Assembly: GCA_040374085.1 (NCBI GenBank)
Contig: JBEIVB010000012.1
Span: 1-39,569, forward strand
Direction: 5' to 3'
DNA from: JBEIVB01 sp040374085
GTDB lineage: Bacteria > Bacteroidota > Bacteroidia > UBA4408
DNA: 39,569 nucleotides
The first letter of the stretch is position 1, and the number at the start of each line of letters is the position of its first letter. The position numbers and the translations under genes were made by a program. The notes below the pieces were generated by a model that was not told the origin of the DNA, searched no databases, and was given only the letters and a program-made list of their open reading frames with translations. This document shows positions 23,350-32,127 of the stretch, piece by piece.

Positions 23350-24618
23350 TTAACGCAGCTTAAGGGTTACAAAGGTTACAACGGCCAGCATCACGCCCAC
23401 AATCCAAAACCGCGTAACGATTTTGGCCTCGTGGTAGCCCAATTTTTGATAATGGTGATGCAATGGAGCCATTTTCAGCAATCGGTGGGCACGGGCATAT
23501 TCAATACCATGCTTGCGCTTTTGACGCTTGAAATAGGCCACCTGGGCTACTACGGAAAGGTTCTCAATTAAAAATACTCCGCATAAAATGGGGATCAACA
23601 GCTCTTTGCGCACCGCCAGCGCAAACACGGCTATGATGCCACCCAATGAGAGGCTGCCCGTATCGCCCATAAATACCTGTGCCGGATAGGAGTTGTACCA
23701 CATAAAACCAACGCATGCCCCAACAAACGCCATGATGTAAACCACCAGCTCGCCGGTGTTGGGTATGTACATAATGTTTAGGTAGTTGGCAAAAATGGTG
23801 TTGCCCGATACGTATGCGAAAATGGCCAGGGTAACGCCTATGATGGCGGAGGTTCCGGTAGCCAATCCATCTAAGCCATCGGTCATGTTGGCGCCGTTGC
23901 TTACAGCCGTTACGATGAAGATGACTATGGGAATGAACACCAACCAGGCATAGCGCATGTAGTCGCCCCCCAGAAAAGAGAGCAGGTCGGCGTAATCAAA
24001 TTCGTTGTTCTTCACAAAGGGAATGGTGGTTTTGGTGCTTTTTACCGCCACCGCTTCGTAGCGCGGCAGGTTGCTGCCCTTCACGTCGCGGGTAAACAGC
24101 TCGTCTTCCATCTGTATCTCCTGGGCGTTGGTGATTTTCTCTTTGATGACGATCTTGGGATTGAAGTAGAGGATGCTGCCCACAATGATGCCCAAACCCA
24201 CCTGGCCTATGACTTTAAAGATGCCTTTTAAGCCCTGCTTGTCTTTTTTAAATACTTTAATGTAATCATCAAGAAAACCAATGGCGCCCAACCAAACGGT
24301 ACTCAACAGCATAAGAATGATGTAGGAGTTGTGCAGCTTGGCAAACAACAGGGTTGGTATGAGGATGGAAGCCAAAATGATGAGCCCCCCCATGGTGGGT
24401 GTTCCCTGTTTCTGAATCTGTCCTTCGAGGCCCAGGTCGCGCACGGTTTCGCCAACCTGTTTGCGGTGGAGCAGGGCAATGATGCGTTTGCCAAATACCA
24501 AACTGATGAGCAAGCTGGTGATGATGGCCAGCGCCGCCCGAAAGGAGATGTATTGAAACACTCCCGCGCCCGGAACATGCCATTCGCGATGCAAAAAATC
24601 GAAGAGGTAGTACAGCAT
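23350..24618 (-). CDS. mraY: Phospho-N-acetylmuramoyl-pentapeptide transferase (MraY)
   Basis: A 422-residue membrane enzyme that joins phospho-MurNAc-pentapeptide to undecaprenyl phosphate, giving lipid I. Family blocks: KQGTPTMGGLI, the aspartate-rich FLDDYIKVFKKDKQGL, NGANMTDGLDGLA, FMGDTGSLSLGG and the histidine-rich MAPLHHHYQKLG. It is longer than the roughly 360 residues of enterobacterial MraY because of a polar insert of about 60 residues (153-215) between hydrophobic segments, a feature known in Bacteroidota. It follows murE by 10 nt, where many bacteria have murF between the two. Confidence 0.96.
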   Translation of the reverse strand: MLYYLFDFLHREWHVPGAGVFQYISFRAALAIITSLLISLVFGKRIIALLHRKQVGETVRDLGLEGQIQKQGTPTMGGLIILASILIPTLLFAKLHNSYIILMLLSTVWLGAIGFLDDYIKVFKKDKQGLKGIFKVIGQVGLGIIVGSILYFNPKIVIKEKITNAQEIQMEDELFTRDVKGSNLPRYEAVAVKSTKTTIPFVKNNEFDYADLLSFLGGDYMRYAWLVFIPIVIFIVTAVSNGANMTDGLDGLATGTSAIIGVTLAIFAYVSGNTIFANYLNIMYIPNTGELVVYIMAFVGACVGFMWYNSYPAQVFMGDTGSLSLGGIIAVFALAVRKELLIPILCGVFLIENLSVVAQVAYFKRQKRKHGIEYARAHRLLKMAPLHHHYQKLGYHEAKIVTRFWIVGVMLAVVTFVTLKLR

Positions 24619-24628
24619 ATCGATTGGG

Positions 24629-26086
24629 TTATTGGGAGGTTAGGGCGTTTTTTAGTTCCTGCAAATCATCAAAAGGATGTTTTACTCCTTTTATCTCTTG
24701 GTACTTCTCGTGGCCTTTTCCTGCAATAAGCAAGATGTCGCCGGGTTTGGCCAACAGGCATGCGGTTTTTATAGCCTCGCGGCGGTCAGAGAGCTTCAGC
24801 ACTTTCTTGCGGTGCTGGGGCTCTACACCGGCATCCATCTGACTTAGAATAAACTCCGGATCTTCGCTCCTTGGGTTGTCGGAGGTGAGGATTACTTTAT
24901 CGCTGGCCTCGCAGGCGATCTTAGCCATGATGGGACGTTTCAATGCGTCGCGGTCGCCACCGCATCCCACCACGGTGATGACCTGCTCGTTGCGGGTGCG
25001 CAATTCGTGTATGGTGCCCAACACGTTCTGCAGCGCATCGGGGGTGTGGGCATAATCTACAATGGCGGTAATGCCATCGGCACTGCGCACAAACTGAAAA
25101 CGACCGTCTACCGGATCGAGGTTGCTGAGAGCGGTGAGGATGTTGGTCTTCTGCTCGCCCAAAAGTTTGGCCACACCATAAACCAACATTACGTTGTAGG
25201 CATTGAACTGACCTATGAGTTTTACCCACACTTCGGTATGATCGATGTCCATGAGAAGCCCGCTGAACGATGCTTCCATGATCTTGCCTTTGAAATCGGC
25301 CGGCTGTTGAAGGGCGTAGGTGTTGCGCTTGGCTTTGGTGTTTTGCACCATAACCTTTCCGTTGCGGTCGTCTTTGTTTACCAGGGCAAAGGCGCCAACA
25401 GAAAGTTGATCGAAGAACCCTTTTTTTGCAGCCAGATATGCGTCGAAGGTGCCGTGGTAATCGAGGTGGTCGTGGGTGATGTTGGTAAAGGCCGCACCGG
25501 TAAACACCAAGCCTTCTATGCGGCGTTGCACCACGGCATGCGAGCTTACCTCCATAAAGCAATGGGTTACCCCGGCTTTTACCATGCGCGTAAGCAACTC
25601 GTTTAGGGTAAGCGCATCGGGGGTGGTATGGGTGCTGGGCACCACCTCATGGTGTATGCAGTGCTGAACGGTAGAAATCAACCCGGTTTTATAACCCAAG
25701 AGTTGAAAGAGTTTATACAATAAGGTGGCACTGGTGGTTTTGCCGTTGGTGCCGGTTATGCCCACCAGTTTGAGTTTGGTACTCGGATGATCGTAGAAGT
25801 TGGCGGCCATAACCCCCAGGGCAGCGTGGCTGTCGCGTACCCGCACATAGGTAACTTTAGGATCGAGGTGCTCCGGAAGTCGCTCGCATACAACGGCTAC
25901 CACGCCTTTTGCCACCACATCGTCCACATAGGCATGCCCATCGGATGCGGTGCCGGGCAAGGCAATGAAGCACCCAAAGGCATGGGCTTTGCGCGAATCG
26001 AAGCACAGAGTTTCCACAGCCAGGTGCGTGGTACCCACCACCTCTTCGAGCCGAACTTTATATAATATGTCGCTGAGCAATTTCAT
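24629..26086 (-). CDS. murE: UDP-N-acetylmuramoyl-L-alanyl-D-glutamate--2,6-diaminopimelate ligase (MurE)
   Basis: A 485-residue cytosolic ligase that adds the third stem residue. The N-terminal domain begins MKLLSDILYKV; the P-loop is GITGTNGKTTSATLLYKL; the third domain has DYAHTPDALQNVL, VVGCGGDRDALKRPIMA and the specificity motif LTSDNPRSEDP. DNPR indicates meso-diaminopimelate, not lysine, as the added residue, so this organism should have the A1-gamma type of peptidoglycan. The ATG at 26086 is 2 nt after the ftsI stop; a reading from 26392 would overlap ftsI by 300 nt and its residues match nothing in Mur ligases. Confidence 0.96.
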   Translation of the reverse strand: MKLLSDILYKVRLEEVVGTTHLAVETLCFDSRKAHAFGCFIALPGTASDGHAYVDDVVAKGVVAVVCERLPEHLDPKVTYVRVRDSHAALGVMAANFYDHPSTKLKLVGITGTNGKTTSATLLYKLFQLLGYKTGLISTVQHCIHHEVVPSTHTTPDALTLNELLTRMVKAGVTHCFMEVSSHAVVQRRIEGLVFTGAAFTNITHDHLDYHGTFDAYLAAKKGFFDQLSVGAFALVNKDDRNGKVMVQNTKAKRNTYALQQPADFKGKIMEASFSGLLMDIDHTEVWVKLIGQFNAYNVMLVYGVAKLLGEQKTNILTALSNLDPVDGRFQFVRSADGITAIVDYAHTPDALQNVLGTIHELRTRNEQVITVVGCGGDRDALKRPIMAKIACEASDKVILTSDNPRSEDPEFILSQMDAGVEPQHRKKVLKLSDRREAIKTACLLAKPGDILLIAGKGHEKYQEIKGVKHPFDDLQELKNALTSQ

Positions 26087-26088
26087 GT

Positions 26089-28260
26089 TTATCCCAACTG
26101 AAGAATGACTACCGAGGCGCTTCCTTTGCTCTGCACGGTTTGCTTCACCACTTTTCCATAACCGCTGGCTTTTACCCCATAGCCTGCATTTTCGAGCACA
26201 TACAGGGCATCGCGCAAGCCCATGCCTACCACGTTGGGCACACCGGCCATAGCATTTTTTATGGGTAGAGCCGCTACACCCTGGTTGCGCGGCACCACCT
26301 GAACCCAGTCGGTTCCGCTGGCCATTTGATAAGGCAAACGCATGCCCTTGCCCAGCACTTCTACATCTTCTGCCGCAGCCAGCATAAAGCAAGGCACGCG
26401 CTGCAAGGCAGCCAAGGTGTCTTTGGCCAGTGGCTTATGAATGGCCACCGAGGCCGAATACACTTTATCGGCTACCTCACGAAAAACCGGACCGGCTATA
26501 GAATTTCCGTAATAATCGGAGGTGGAGCGCGGGTGATACACCACCACGATCATAGAGTATTGCGGATTCTGAGCCGGAAAATATCCGCACAGCGATGCTT
26601 GATAGTGCTTGGTGTAACCATCGAAAAAGACATAGCCCGGTTTTTCTTCGTTGTACATCTGGGCCGTTCCGGTCTTGGCGGCAATTTTGTAGTCGGTGTC
26701 TCTCAGGTTGCCGGCGGTTCCCCGGGTTACTACTGCCTCCAACATGGTGCGCGCGGCTTCGAGGGTTTTGTCGGAGCAGATGCGCGGCACCAATACTTCG
26801 GGTTTCAACCGCTGCACCACTTCGCCTTTGCTCCTAACCTCCTGCACAAACTGAGGCTTCAACAGGGTTCCCTTGTTGGCCACGGCATTATAAAAAGAAA
26901 GGGTTTGAAGCGGGGTCATACGCACCTCATATCCGTTGCTGCGCTTGGCCAGAGATAGATCCGACCAATCGTCGGCGCCCACCGCTCCAATGTGCGGCGG
27001 AACTTCGCCCGCCAATTCAATACCCAATTTTTGGTTGAGGCCCATTTTCCATAAGCCATCAATAAAACGTTTGGGTTGTTTTACATAATGCTTATACACA
27101 ATGCGGGCCATGCCCACGTTTGAAGATTGTGCAAATACGTCCACCACGTTGATGCGACCGTATCCGCCCTCGTGGGAATCTACGATTTCGGCCCCGCCCA
27201 CAACGGCTTTTCCATTGCCGGTTTCCACCATCTCATCGAGGGTTACAGCACCGTCTTCCAGGGCCACCATGAGGGCCGGTAGTTTAAACGTTGAGCCCGG
27301 ATCGGTAGCCGAGCCAATGGCGTAGTTGTACACCTCAGAGTAGGCAAAGCTGTCGGGGGTTTGGGCGGGTACTCGACCCAAATTCACCATTGCCCGCACC
27401 GCCCCGGTGGCAACCTCCATCAACACCAAGCAGCCCTTGTCTGCTTTGGTGGCCTTCAGTTTCCGCAAGAGGGCCTGATGCGCCACATCTTGCAGATGCA
27501 CATCCAGGGTGCTCACCAAGTCCAACCCATCTTTGGGTTCAATGGCATTCTCGCTCTCCAAGGGCATCCAGATGTTGCGCGCAATGCGTTGCATCAAGCG
27601 GTGACCGGTAACCCCGGCCAATTGGTCGTGGTAGGCGCCCTCTATGCCCACGCGTTTCCACCCCATTTTGCGGGTTTTGGGGTCGAGCTTTCGCTGGTCG
27701 TAGCCCAGGGTGCGCTGCGCCAGGTCGCCAAAGAGCAGCTTGCGCTCACTGTGGGTCAACACTAAGAGTCCGCCTTTATAACGTCCTCGCTTTAAAATAG
27801 GATACCCTTCTATGCGCCTCAACTCATCTAAGCTCACATGATCGGCAATGGGAAAGTAATGGGCCAGCTTCCCTTTCTCGCGCCTCTTGCTCATCAGATC
27901 GCGTTTCCAGGCTTTTGCGGTGCGCCCGCCCGGAAACTGGGCCAGGGCCTCTGCCAAGGCACCCACCTGGCGTTGAAATAAGGTATCGCTTATGGGCGAA
28001 GCATGCACATCCATGCTGACCTCGAAATAGGGCAGGCTGGTAGCCAATAAACTTCCATCCAGCGAAAAAATGTTTCCACGGTTGGCTTCAATCTCCACCA
28101 TGCGCGTGCTGTGCTCCAGGTGTATGCCTTTCCAATAGGCTGCCTGCACGGTTTGTATGCGTATGGCCTGCCCCAACACCATAAGCCCGGCCAAGAGCAT
28201 GGCGCCATACACGAGTCGGCTGCGCAGCAACATGCTTTTCTTTAATGCCTCTGCGCTCAT
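26089..28260 (-). CDS. ftsI: Penicillin-binding protein FtsI (PBP3-type) with C-terminal PASTA domain
   Basis: A 723-residue septal transpeptidase. It has one N-terminal transmembrane helix (about residues 14-35), a pedestal region starting VEIEANRGNIFSLDGSLLATS, and a transpeptidase domain with the SxxK motif Ser323-Thr-Phe-Lys326, the SxN motif Ser379-Ser-Asn381 and KTG at 529-531. A single PASTA domain (about 674-723, starting VPNVVGMGLRDALYVLENAG) ends the protein; this is usual in Bacteroidota FtsI though absent from enterobacterial FtsI. FtsI crosslinks septal peptidoglycan made by FtsW. It overlaps ftsL as ATGA and is followed by murE after 2 nt. Confidence 0.95.
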   Translation of the reverse strand: MSAEALKKSMLLRSRLVYGAMLLAGLMVLGQAIRIQTVQAAYWKGIHLEHSTRMVEIEANRGNIFSLDGSLLATSLPYFEVSMDVHASPISDTLFQRQVGALAEALAQFPGGRTAKAWKRDLMSKRREKGKLAHYFPIADHVSLDELRRIEGYPILKRGRYKGGLLVLTHSERKLLFGDLAQRTLGYDQRKLDPKTRKMGWKRVGIEGAYHDQLAGVTGHRLMQRIARNIWMPLESENAIEPKDGLDLVSTLDVHLQDVAHQALLRKLKATKADKGCLVLMEVATGAVRAMVNLGRVPAQTPDSFAYSEVYNYAIGSATDPGSTFKLPALMVALEDGAVTLDEMVETGNGKAVVGGAEIVDSHEGGYGRINVVDVFAQSSNVGMARIVYKHYVKQPKRFIDGLWKMGLNQKLGIELAGEVPPHIGAVGADDWSDLSLAKRSNGYEVRMTPLQTLSFYNAVANKGTLLKPQFVQEVRSKGEVVQRLKPEVLVPRICSDKTLEAARTMLEAVVTRGTAGNLRDTDYKIAAKTGTAQMYNEEKPGYVFFDGYTKHYQASLCGYFPAQNPQYSMIVVVYHPRSTSDYYGNSIAGPVFREVADKVYSASVAIHKPLAKDTLAALQRVPCFMLAAAEDVEVLGKGMRLPYQMASGTDWVQVVPRNQGVAALPIKNAMAGVPNVVGMGLRDALYVLENAGYGVKASGYGKVVKQTVQSKGSASVVILQLG

Positions 28261-28700
28261 AATGCCGTATCGCGTGATATGGAGGTAACAATTTTCCGAG
28301 GGGCCTCTCTGGGCTCCTCTAAGCCTAAGTCGCGCGCCAAACCGGCCACATCGCTCTGCTTGCTGAATTTCATAAGCTCAGCCTTGGAGATGATGTTTAG
28401 GCTGTGCATATTTTTTAGAGAGTCGGTAACCTGACTCATCTTAGCCAGGGTACGCTCGGCGTGGTAGCTGTTGGCGATGTACAACAAGGCCATAGAAACC
28501 AACATGAGCACGAAGGGCAACTGCCTGCGGGTGCTCTCTTGGGCCAAAATGGTGCCCGAGAATATGCCGCGCAGCAGGGTGCCCAGGGCCAAGTCGCCTT
28601 TCAACATGCGCGAGCGCTGAACCGTTGCCGGCGCGTCGGCCTTTATGCCTTGGAGATCTTCCAGGGTAGGCAGGCGTTCGGGAGGGGTAGCGGCTTGCAT
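28257..28700 (-). CDS. ftsL: FtsL-like cell division protein
   Basis: A 147-residue bitopic protein with a cytosolic N-terminus of about 65 residues, one transmembrane helix (LPFVLMLVSMALLYIANSY, about 67-85) and a helical periplasmic part with heptad-like hydrophobic spacing. This is the topology of the Bacteroidota FtsL-like family. FtsL forms the FtsQLB core that activates FtsWI. The assignment depends mainly on topology, size and position between rsmH and ftsI, since FtsL is poorly conserved. The start is 9 nt after the rsmH stop and the stop overlaps the ftsI start. Confidence 0.85.
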   Translation of the reverse strand: MQAATPPERLPTLEDLQGIKADAPATVQRSRMLKGDLALGTLLRGIFSGTILAQESTRRQLPFVLMLVSMALLYIANSYHAERTLAKMSQVTDSLKNMHSLNIISKAELMKFSKQSDVAGLARDLGLEEPREAPRKIVTSISRDTAL

Positions 28701-28709
28701 GCGTTTGTC

Positions 28710-29612
28710 TTATATTTTTTCTCCTATCCTGAGCCGCGCACTACGGGCACGCGGGTTGGCCGCTACCTCGGCCGCATCGGCCACCACCGATTTGCGGGTA
28801 ATGAGCAAAAAGGGACGGTGCTTGTTTCCAAAAGCATCTTCCTCGAGGCGACCTTCCAGGTTTCCGGTTTTTAGGAAGTGCTTCACCAAACGGTCTTCCA
28901 GGCTGTGGTAGGTGAGCACCACCAGGCGGCCGCCCGTTTTGAGCGCATCCAAGGCCTGCACCAGCATGGCCTCTAAGGCCTGCAGCTCTTGGTTCACCTC
29001 CAGGCGAATGGCCTGAAAAAGCTGAGCCAACAGTTGAGGCTCACGTTTGCCGCGCACCAATGGAAGCGCCAGTTGCTTCAGCTGACCGGTGGTTTCTATG
29101 GGTTGCTTGGTTCTTGCCTCTGCCAGGGTTTGGCTTAGGCGATGCCACATGGGCAGCTCGCCGTACACGCGCAAGACCTTGCCCAAGGCCTCTTCGGAAT
29201 AGGTGTTTACCACCGCGTAGGCATCCAGAGCCTGAGCCGGGTTCATGCGCATGTCCAAGCGCGCATCAAACCGAAGGGCAAAGCCCCGCTCGGGCGCATC
29301 GATCTGGTGCGAGCTGATGCCCAGGTCGGCCAAAATGCCGTCGAGGGGCCAGGCGCTGTGGGCTTTTAAGAAATTGCTGAGGTGGCGGAAGTTGCCCTTC
29401 ACCAGCACAAAACGCTCGTCGGCAGGGGCGTTGGCCCAGGCATCGGGGTCCTGGTCGAATCCCAGCAAACGCCCACCCTCCATTTTTTCCAGGATGCCCC
29501 GGCTGTGCCCACCGCCTCCTAAGGTAAGGTCGGCATACACCCCTCCGGGTTTCAGATTCAACCCCTCTATGCAGGCATCCAATAAAACAGGCGTGTGGTA
29601 AACCGTCTCCAT
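28710..29612 (-). CDS. rsmH: 16S rRNA (cytosine(1402)-N4)-methyltransferase RsmH
   Basis: A 300-residue SAM-dependent methyltransferase for N4 of C1402 in the decoding site of 16S rRNA. It begins YHTPVLLDACIEGL and has the SAM-binding motif DLTLGGGGHSRGIL, GFDQDPDAWANA, the block ILADLGISSHQIDAPERGFA and the C-terminal LTYHSLEDRLVKHFLK. Length and motifs are complete. As in most bacteria it is the second gene of the dcw cluster, 6 nt after mraZ and 9 nt before ftsL. Confidence 0.97.
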   Translation of the reverse strand: METVYHTPVLLDACIEGLNLKPGGVYADLTLGGGGHSRGILEKMEGGRLLGFDQDPDAWANAPADERFVLVKGNFRHLSNFLKAHSAWPLDGILADLGISSHQIDAPERGFALRFDARLDMRMNPAQALDAYAVVNTYSEEALGKVLRVYGELPMWHRLSQTLAEARTKQPIETTGQLKQLALPLVRGKREPQLLAQLFQAIRLEVNQELQALEAMLVQALDALKTGGRLVVLTYHSLEDRLVKHFLKTGNLEGRLEEDAFGNKHRPFLLITRKSVVADAAEVAANPRARSARLRIGEKI

Positions 29613-29618
29613 CGCCTT

Positions 29619-30092
29619 CTACTCATTCGTTGGATGATCGCCCATGGTCAATTCCGATAGGCGTAAGAACTCGTTGCGGTCTTGCTTCTGCTCCATCTCC
29701 TGATACGTCTTCGGATCCCAGATCTCGAAGTCGCTCACCATAGACACAATGAGCACCTCACGGTCTATGCTGGCAAACTCGCACAGGCGCTTGGGCAGCA
29801 AAATGCGGTTGGCCCCATCGGGCTCCACCGGCGTGGCGTTGGCCATGAACTGACGTAAGAACCGGTCGTTGGCCTCTACAAAGCGGTTGAGCTTGCCCAC
29901 CTTCTCCATACGGCTGTCCCAGGCGCTCTTGGGATGCATAACCATGCAAGGCTGAAACACCTGACGGTTGAGCACAAACAACCCCTGATCCGAAGCCGTT
30001 AGCTGCTTCATCAGGGCAGATGGCAGAGCCAACCGACCTTTTGCGTCGAGCTTGCACTCATAATGCCCTACCAGATTGTTTGGCTGACCCAT
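29619..30092 (-). CDS. mraZ: Transcriptional regulator MraZ
   Basis: A 157-residue protein with two SpoVT/AbrB-like domains, each with the DxxxR DNA-binding motif: LDAKGRLALPSAL near residue 15 and PDGANRILLPKRL near residue 92. MraZ forms a ring-shaped oligomer and represses its own promoter at the start of the dcw operon by binding TGGGN direct repeats. Three such repeats in the right phase lie 36-60 bp upstream at 30128-30152. It is the first gene of the cluster and diverges from the FAD oxidoreductase gene. Confidence 0.95.
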   Translation of the reverse strand: MGQPNNLVGHYECKLDAKGRLALPSALMKQLTASDQGLFVLNRQVFQPCMVMHPKSAWDSRMEKVGKLNRFVEANDRFLRQFMANATPVEPDGANRILLPKRLCEFASIDREVLIVSMVSDFEIWDPKTYQEMEQKQDRNEFLRLSELTMGDHPTNE

Positions 30093-30127
30093 TTTCTTTG
30101 ATTCGAAAGCAAAAATCCAAAAAATAA

Positions 30128-30152
30128 TCCCACTTCACCCCACCATCTCCCA
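30128..30152 (-). promoter_or_regulatory. MraZ operator: three TGGGN repeats with a 10-bp period
   Basis: Read on the minus strand: TGGGA (30152-30148), TGGGG (30142-30138) and TGGGA (30132-30128), each start exactly 10 bp from the next. This is the known MraZ-box arrangement, TGGGN repeats separated by 5 nt. It lies 36 bp upstream of the mraZ start, with an A/T-rich TATTTTTT (30127-30120 on the minus strand) just after it as a possible -7 element. Confidence 0.85.
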
Positions 30153-30406
30153 CTAATGTTGAAAACTTTTCTCAAGTTTTCGGTTTTCGCCCCTCCAAGA
30201 ATGTCCTTAATGCTTGATTTTGAATGGTTTACGAATAAAACAGAAAGTGGGAGAATTTCATCGGAAATCGACCAAAAAAGGAAAGACCGGTGTCGATGCT
30301 CGGAAAATTTGGCCTCTGGGTAGAAACCTCAAAAACCAACATAAAATGCTGTCTATTAATATGTTAAAGATAAATCACCGAGAACATCAAAAAACCGAAA
30401 ATAAAG

Positions 30407-30425
30407 TGGGTGGGAGAAAGTGGGA
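30407..30425 (+). promoter_or_regulatory. Second MraZ-type box, in front of the FAD oxidoreductase gene
   Basis: On the plus strand TGGGT (30407) is directly followed by TGGGA (30411) and TGGGA (30421); the last two have the 10-bp period of MraZ repeats. The pair lies about 30 bp upstream of the candidate -7 box of the oxidoreductase gene and points toward it. A single further TGGGA is at 30248-30252. Binding by MraZ is inference. Confidence 0.4.
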
Positions 30426-30455
30426 AAAACCAAAACCAAAGCAGAGAAATGGTGT

Positions 30456-30463
30456 TAAATTTG
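30456..30463 (+). promoter_or_regulatory. Candidate -7 element (TAAATTTG) for the FAD oxidoreductase gene
   Basis: Exact match to TAnnTTTG, 4 nt before the ATG at 30468, so the transcript would begin at or inside the first codons. No -33 TTG was found at the expected distance. Confidence 0.4.
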
Positions 30464-30467
30464 GGCC

Positions 30468-31874
30468 ATGAGCCCATTTACGCAACCCCAAGAAGCCGAT
30501 CGGAACTGGTTCGAAACCTTATTGGGCGCCGATCGGGTATGGGTGGGCGAGCAGGCGGAAGCCTACGGACGCGACGAAACCGAGGACCTGTTTTTTGCGC
30601 CGGCCCTGGTGCTCTTGCCCGAAACGGTTGAAGAAACGGCTGCTATACTGAAGCATTGCCACGAGCGGGGCATACCGGTTACCCCCCGGGGGGCAGGTAC
30701 AGGTCTGAGCGGCGGAGCCTTGCCGGTGGCAGGTGGCGTGGTGCTGGCCATGCAACGGCTCAACCGAATCTTGCACATAGACGAGCAAAACCTCCAGGCC
30801 ACAGTAGAGCCGGGGGTCATCAACCAGGTGTTTCAGGAGGCCGTGGCCGAGCGCGGACTCTTCTATCCCCCCGATCCGGCCAGCCGGGGGTCGTGCATGC
30901 TGGGCGGCAACATTGCCCATGCTTCCGGTGGCCCAAGGGCCGTTAAATACGGCACCACACGCGACTATGTGCTCAACCTCGAGGTGGTGCTGCCCACGGG
31001 CGAAATCATGTGGACCGGCGCCAACACCTTAAAGTATTCCACCGGCTACAACCTTACCCACCTGTTTATTGGCAGCGAAGGTACCCTGGGCGTGGTTACC
31101 AAAATCGTTTTCAAGCTCTTGCCCATGCCCCGGCACCGCCTGTTGTTGCTGGCTCCTTTCCACTCGGCACGCAAAGCCTGCGAGGCCGTAAGCGCCTTAT
31201 TCCGCGCCGGGTTAACCCCATCGTGCTGCGAATTTATGGAGCGCGATGCCATCGATTGGGTGCTGAACTATGTACCCAACTTGGGCATACAGGTGGAAGA
31301 CAGGGTGCAAGCCCACCTGCTGGTAGAGTTCGATGGCAACCACCCCGATGTCCTGCAGCGCGAAGCGGAACAGGCCTTTGAGGTATTGGAGACTTTTGAA
31401 GCCGGAGAAATTTTACTGGCAGAATCCGAAGCCCAACAAAACAGCCTTTGGAGCATGCGACGCAAGGTGGCCGAAGCGGTAAAGGCTCACTCGGTGTATA
31501 AAGAAGAAGATACCGTGGTACCCCGTGCCGCCCTGCCCGATTTGCTGGAAGGGGTAAAGGCCATTGGCAAAGAATACGGGTTTCAATCGGTGTGCTACGG
31601 CCACGCGGGCGACGGAAATCTGCATGTGAATATTATAAAAGGAAACTTATCGGAAACGGTTTGGAAAGAGGAATTGCCCAAGGCCATTGCCGAGGTGTTT
31701 AAGCTTTGCCACCGCTTGGGCGGAACCATCAGCGGAGAGCACGGCATAGGGTGGGTGCAAAAAAGCTACATGCCCCTGGTGCAACCGCCCCACCACCTGG
31801 CGCTTCAGCGCGGCATTAAGCAACTTTTCGACCCTAAGGGAATCCTCAACCCGGGCAAAATTTGGCCGGAGTAA
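30468..31874 (+). CDS. FAD-binding oxidoreductase, GlcD / D-lactate dehydrogenase type
   Basis: A 468-residue flavoprotein of the VAO/PCMH fold. The N-terminal FAD_binding_4 domain has the pyrophosphate-binding loop VTPRGAGTGLSGGALP, EPGVINQVFQEAV, LGGNIAHASGGPRAVKYGTT and GSEGTLGVVTKI. The C-terminal FAD-oxidase_C domain has CYGHAGDGNLHVNI and the GTISGEHGIG block. Members oxidise D-2-hydroxy acids such as glycolate or D-lactate and pass electrons to the respiratory chain or an Fe-S partner. No glcE/glcF or CCG-domain gene is adjacent, so the partner is not visible. The gene is complete and diverges from mraZ across a shared regulatory region. Confidence 0.9.
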   Translation: MSPFTQPQEADRNWFETLLGADRVWVGEQAEAYGRDETEDLFFAPALVLLPETVEETAAILKHCHERGIPVTPRGAGTGLSGGALPVAGGVVLAMQRLNRILHIDEQNLQATVEPGVINQVFQEAVAERGLFYPPDPASRGSCMLGGNIAHASGGPRAVKYGTTRDYVLNLEVVLPTGEIMWTGANTLKYSTGYNLTHLFIGSEGTLGVVTKIVFKLLPMPRHRLLLLAPFHSARKACEAVSALFRAGLTPSCCEFMERDAIDWVLNYVPNLGIQVEDRVQAHLLVEFDGNHPDVLQREAEQAFEVLETFEAGEILLAESEAQQNSLWSMRRKVAEAVKAHSVYKEEDTVVPRAALPDLLEGVKAIGKEYGFQSVCYGHAGDGNLHVNIIKGNLSETVWKEELPKAIAEVFKLCHRLGGTISGEHGIGWVQKSYMPLVQPPHHLALQRGIKQLFDPKGILNPGKIWPE

Positions 31875-31947
31875 GCCAAACGCAATCCGCTGCGCAAAAC
31901 GAGCTTGCCCTAGCCGGTAGGCAAAGGGCAAATCACCATTTTCAGTA

Positions 31948-32001
31948 CATATTTGGGGATTTGATTCCCCAAAAACCATACATGTTTGGGGATTGTGATC
32001 C
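31948..32001. repeat. TTTGGGGA hairpin with a tandem degenerate copy
   Basis: TTTGGGGA (31952-31959) and TCCCCAAA (31966-31973) form a perfect 8-bp stem with a 6-nt loop. A second ACATgTTTGGGGATT copy follows 33 bp later (31981-31995), so about 20 bp is repeated in direct orientation. No T-run follows on the plus strand, so it is at best a weak 3'-end structure for the oxidoreductase message. Confidence 0.45.
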
Positions 32002-32081
32002 ATAGAACCCTTCCCCCCACCCTCAAAAAACGCTTCAAGAAAGGGAAAGTCCTCTTGCTGCTCGGACCTCGATCAGTGCAA

Positions 32082-32127
32082 TGTGCAACTGCGCCGCCGA
32101 TATGTTTTCTACAACAACTCAACCATC
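32082..32127 (+). repeat. Imperfect direct repeat, left copy
   Basis: Starts TGTGCAACTGCGCCGCC. Over its first 30 bases it is identical at 25 positions to the right copy at 33083-33112; similarity continues weakly to CTCAACCA. The two copies enclose the toxin-antitoxin pair. Confidence 0.55.

Larger units (their letters stand above)
30093..30467. other. Divergent regulatory region between mraZ and the FAD oxidoreductase gene
   Basis: This 375-bp gap has no credible gene. It is A/T-rich with many AAAA runs. It holds the mraZ operator (30128-30152), a single TGGGA at 30248-30252, the second TGGGN cluster (30407-30425) and the -7 candidate at 30456-30463. Open frames reading through it lack coding character. 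Confidence 0.6.

Noticed and set aside
26087..26392. A 102-codon N-terminal extension of murE
   Set aside because: Overlaps the end of ftsI and matches nothing in Mur ligases; the ATG at 26086 fits the family.
31952..31973. Rho-independent terminator for the FAD oxidoreductase gene
   Set aside because: The stem is good but is followed by AAACCATACA, not a T-run, on the relevant strand.
31910..32122. A 70-codon minus-strand open frame after the FAD oxidoreductase gene
   Set aside because: Spans a hairpin and a repeat copy; repeated peptide pieces come from the DNA repeat.
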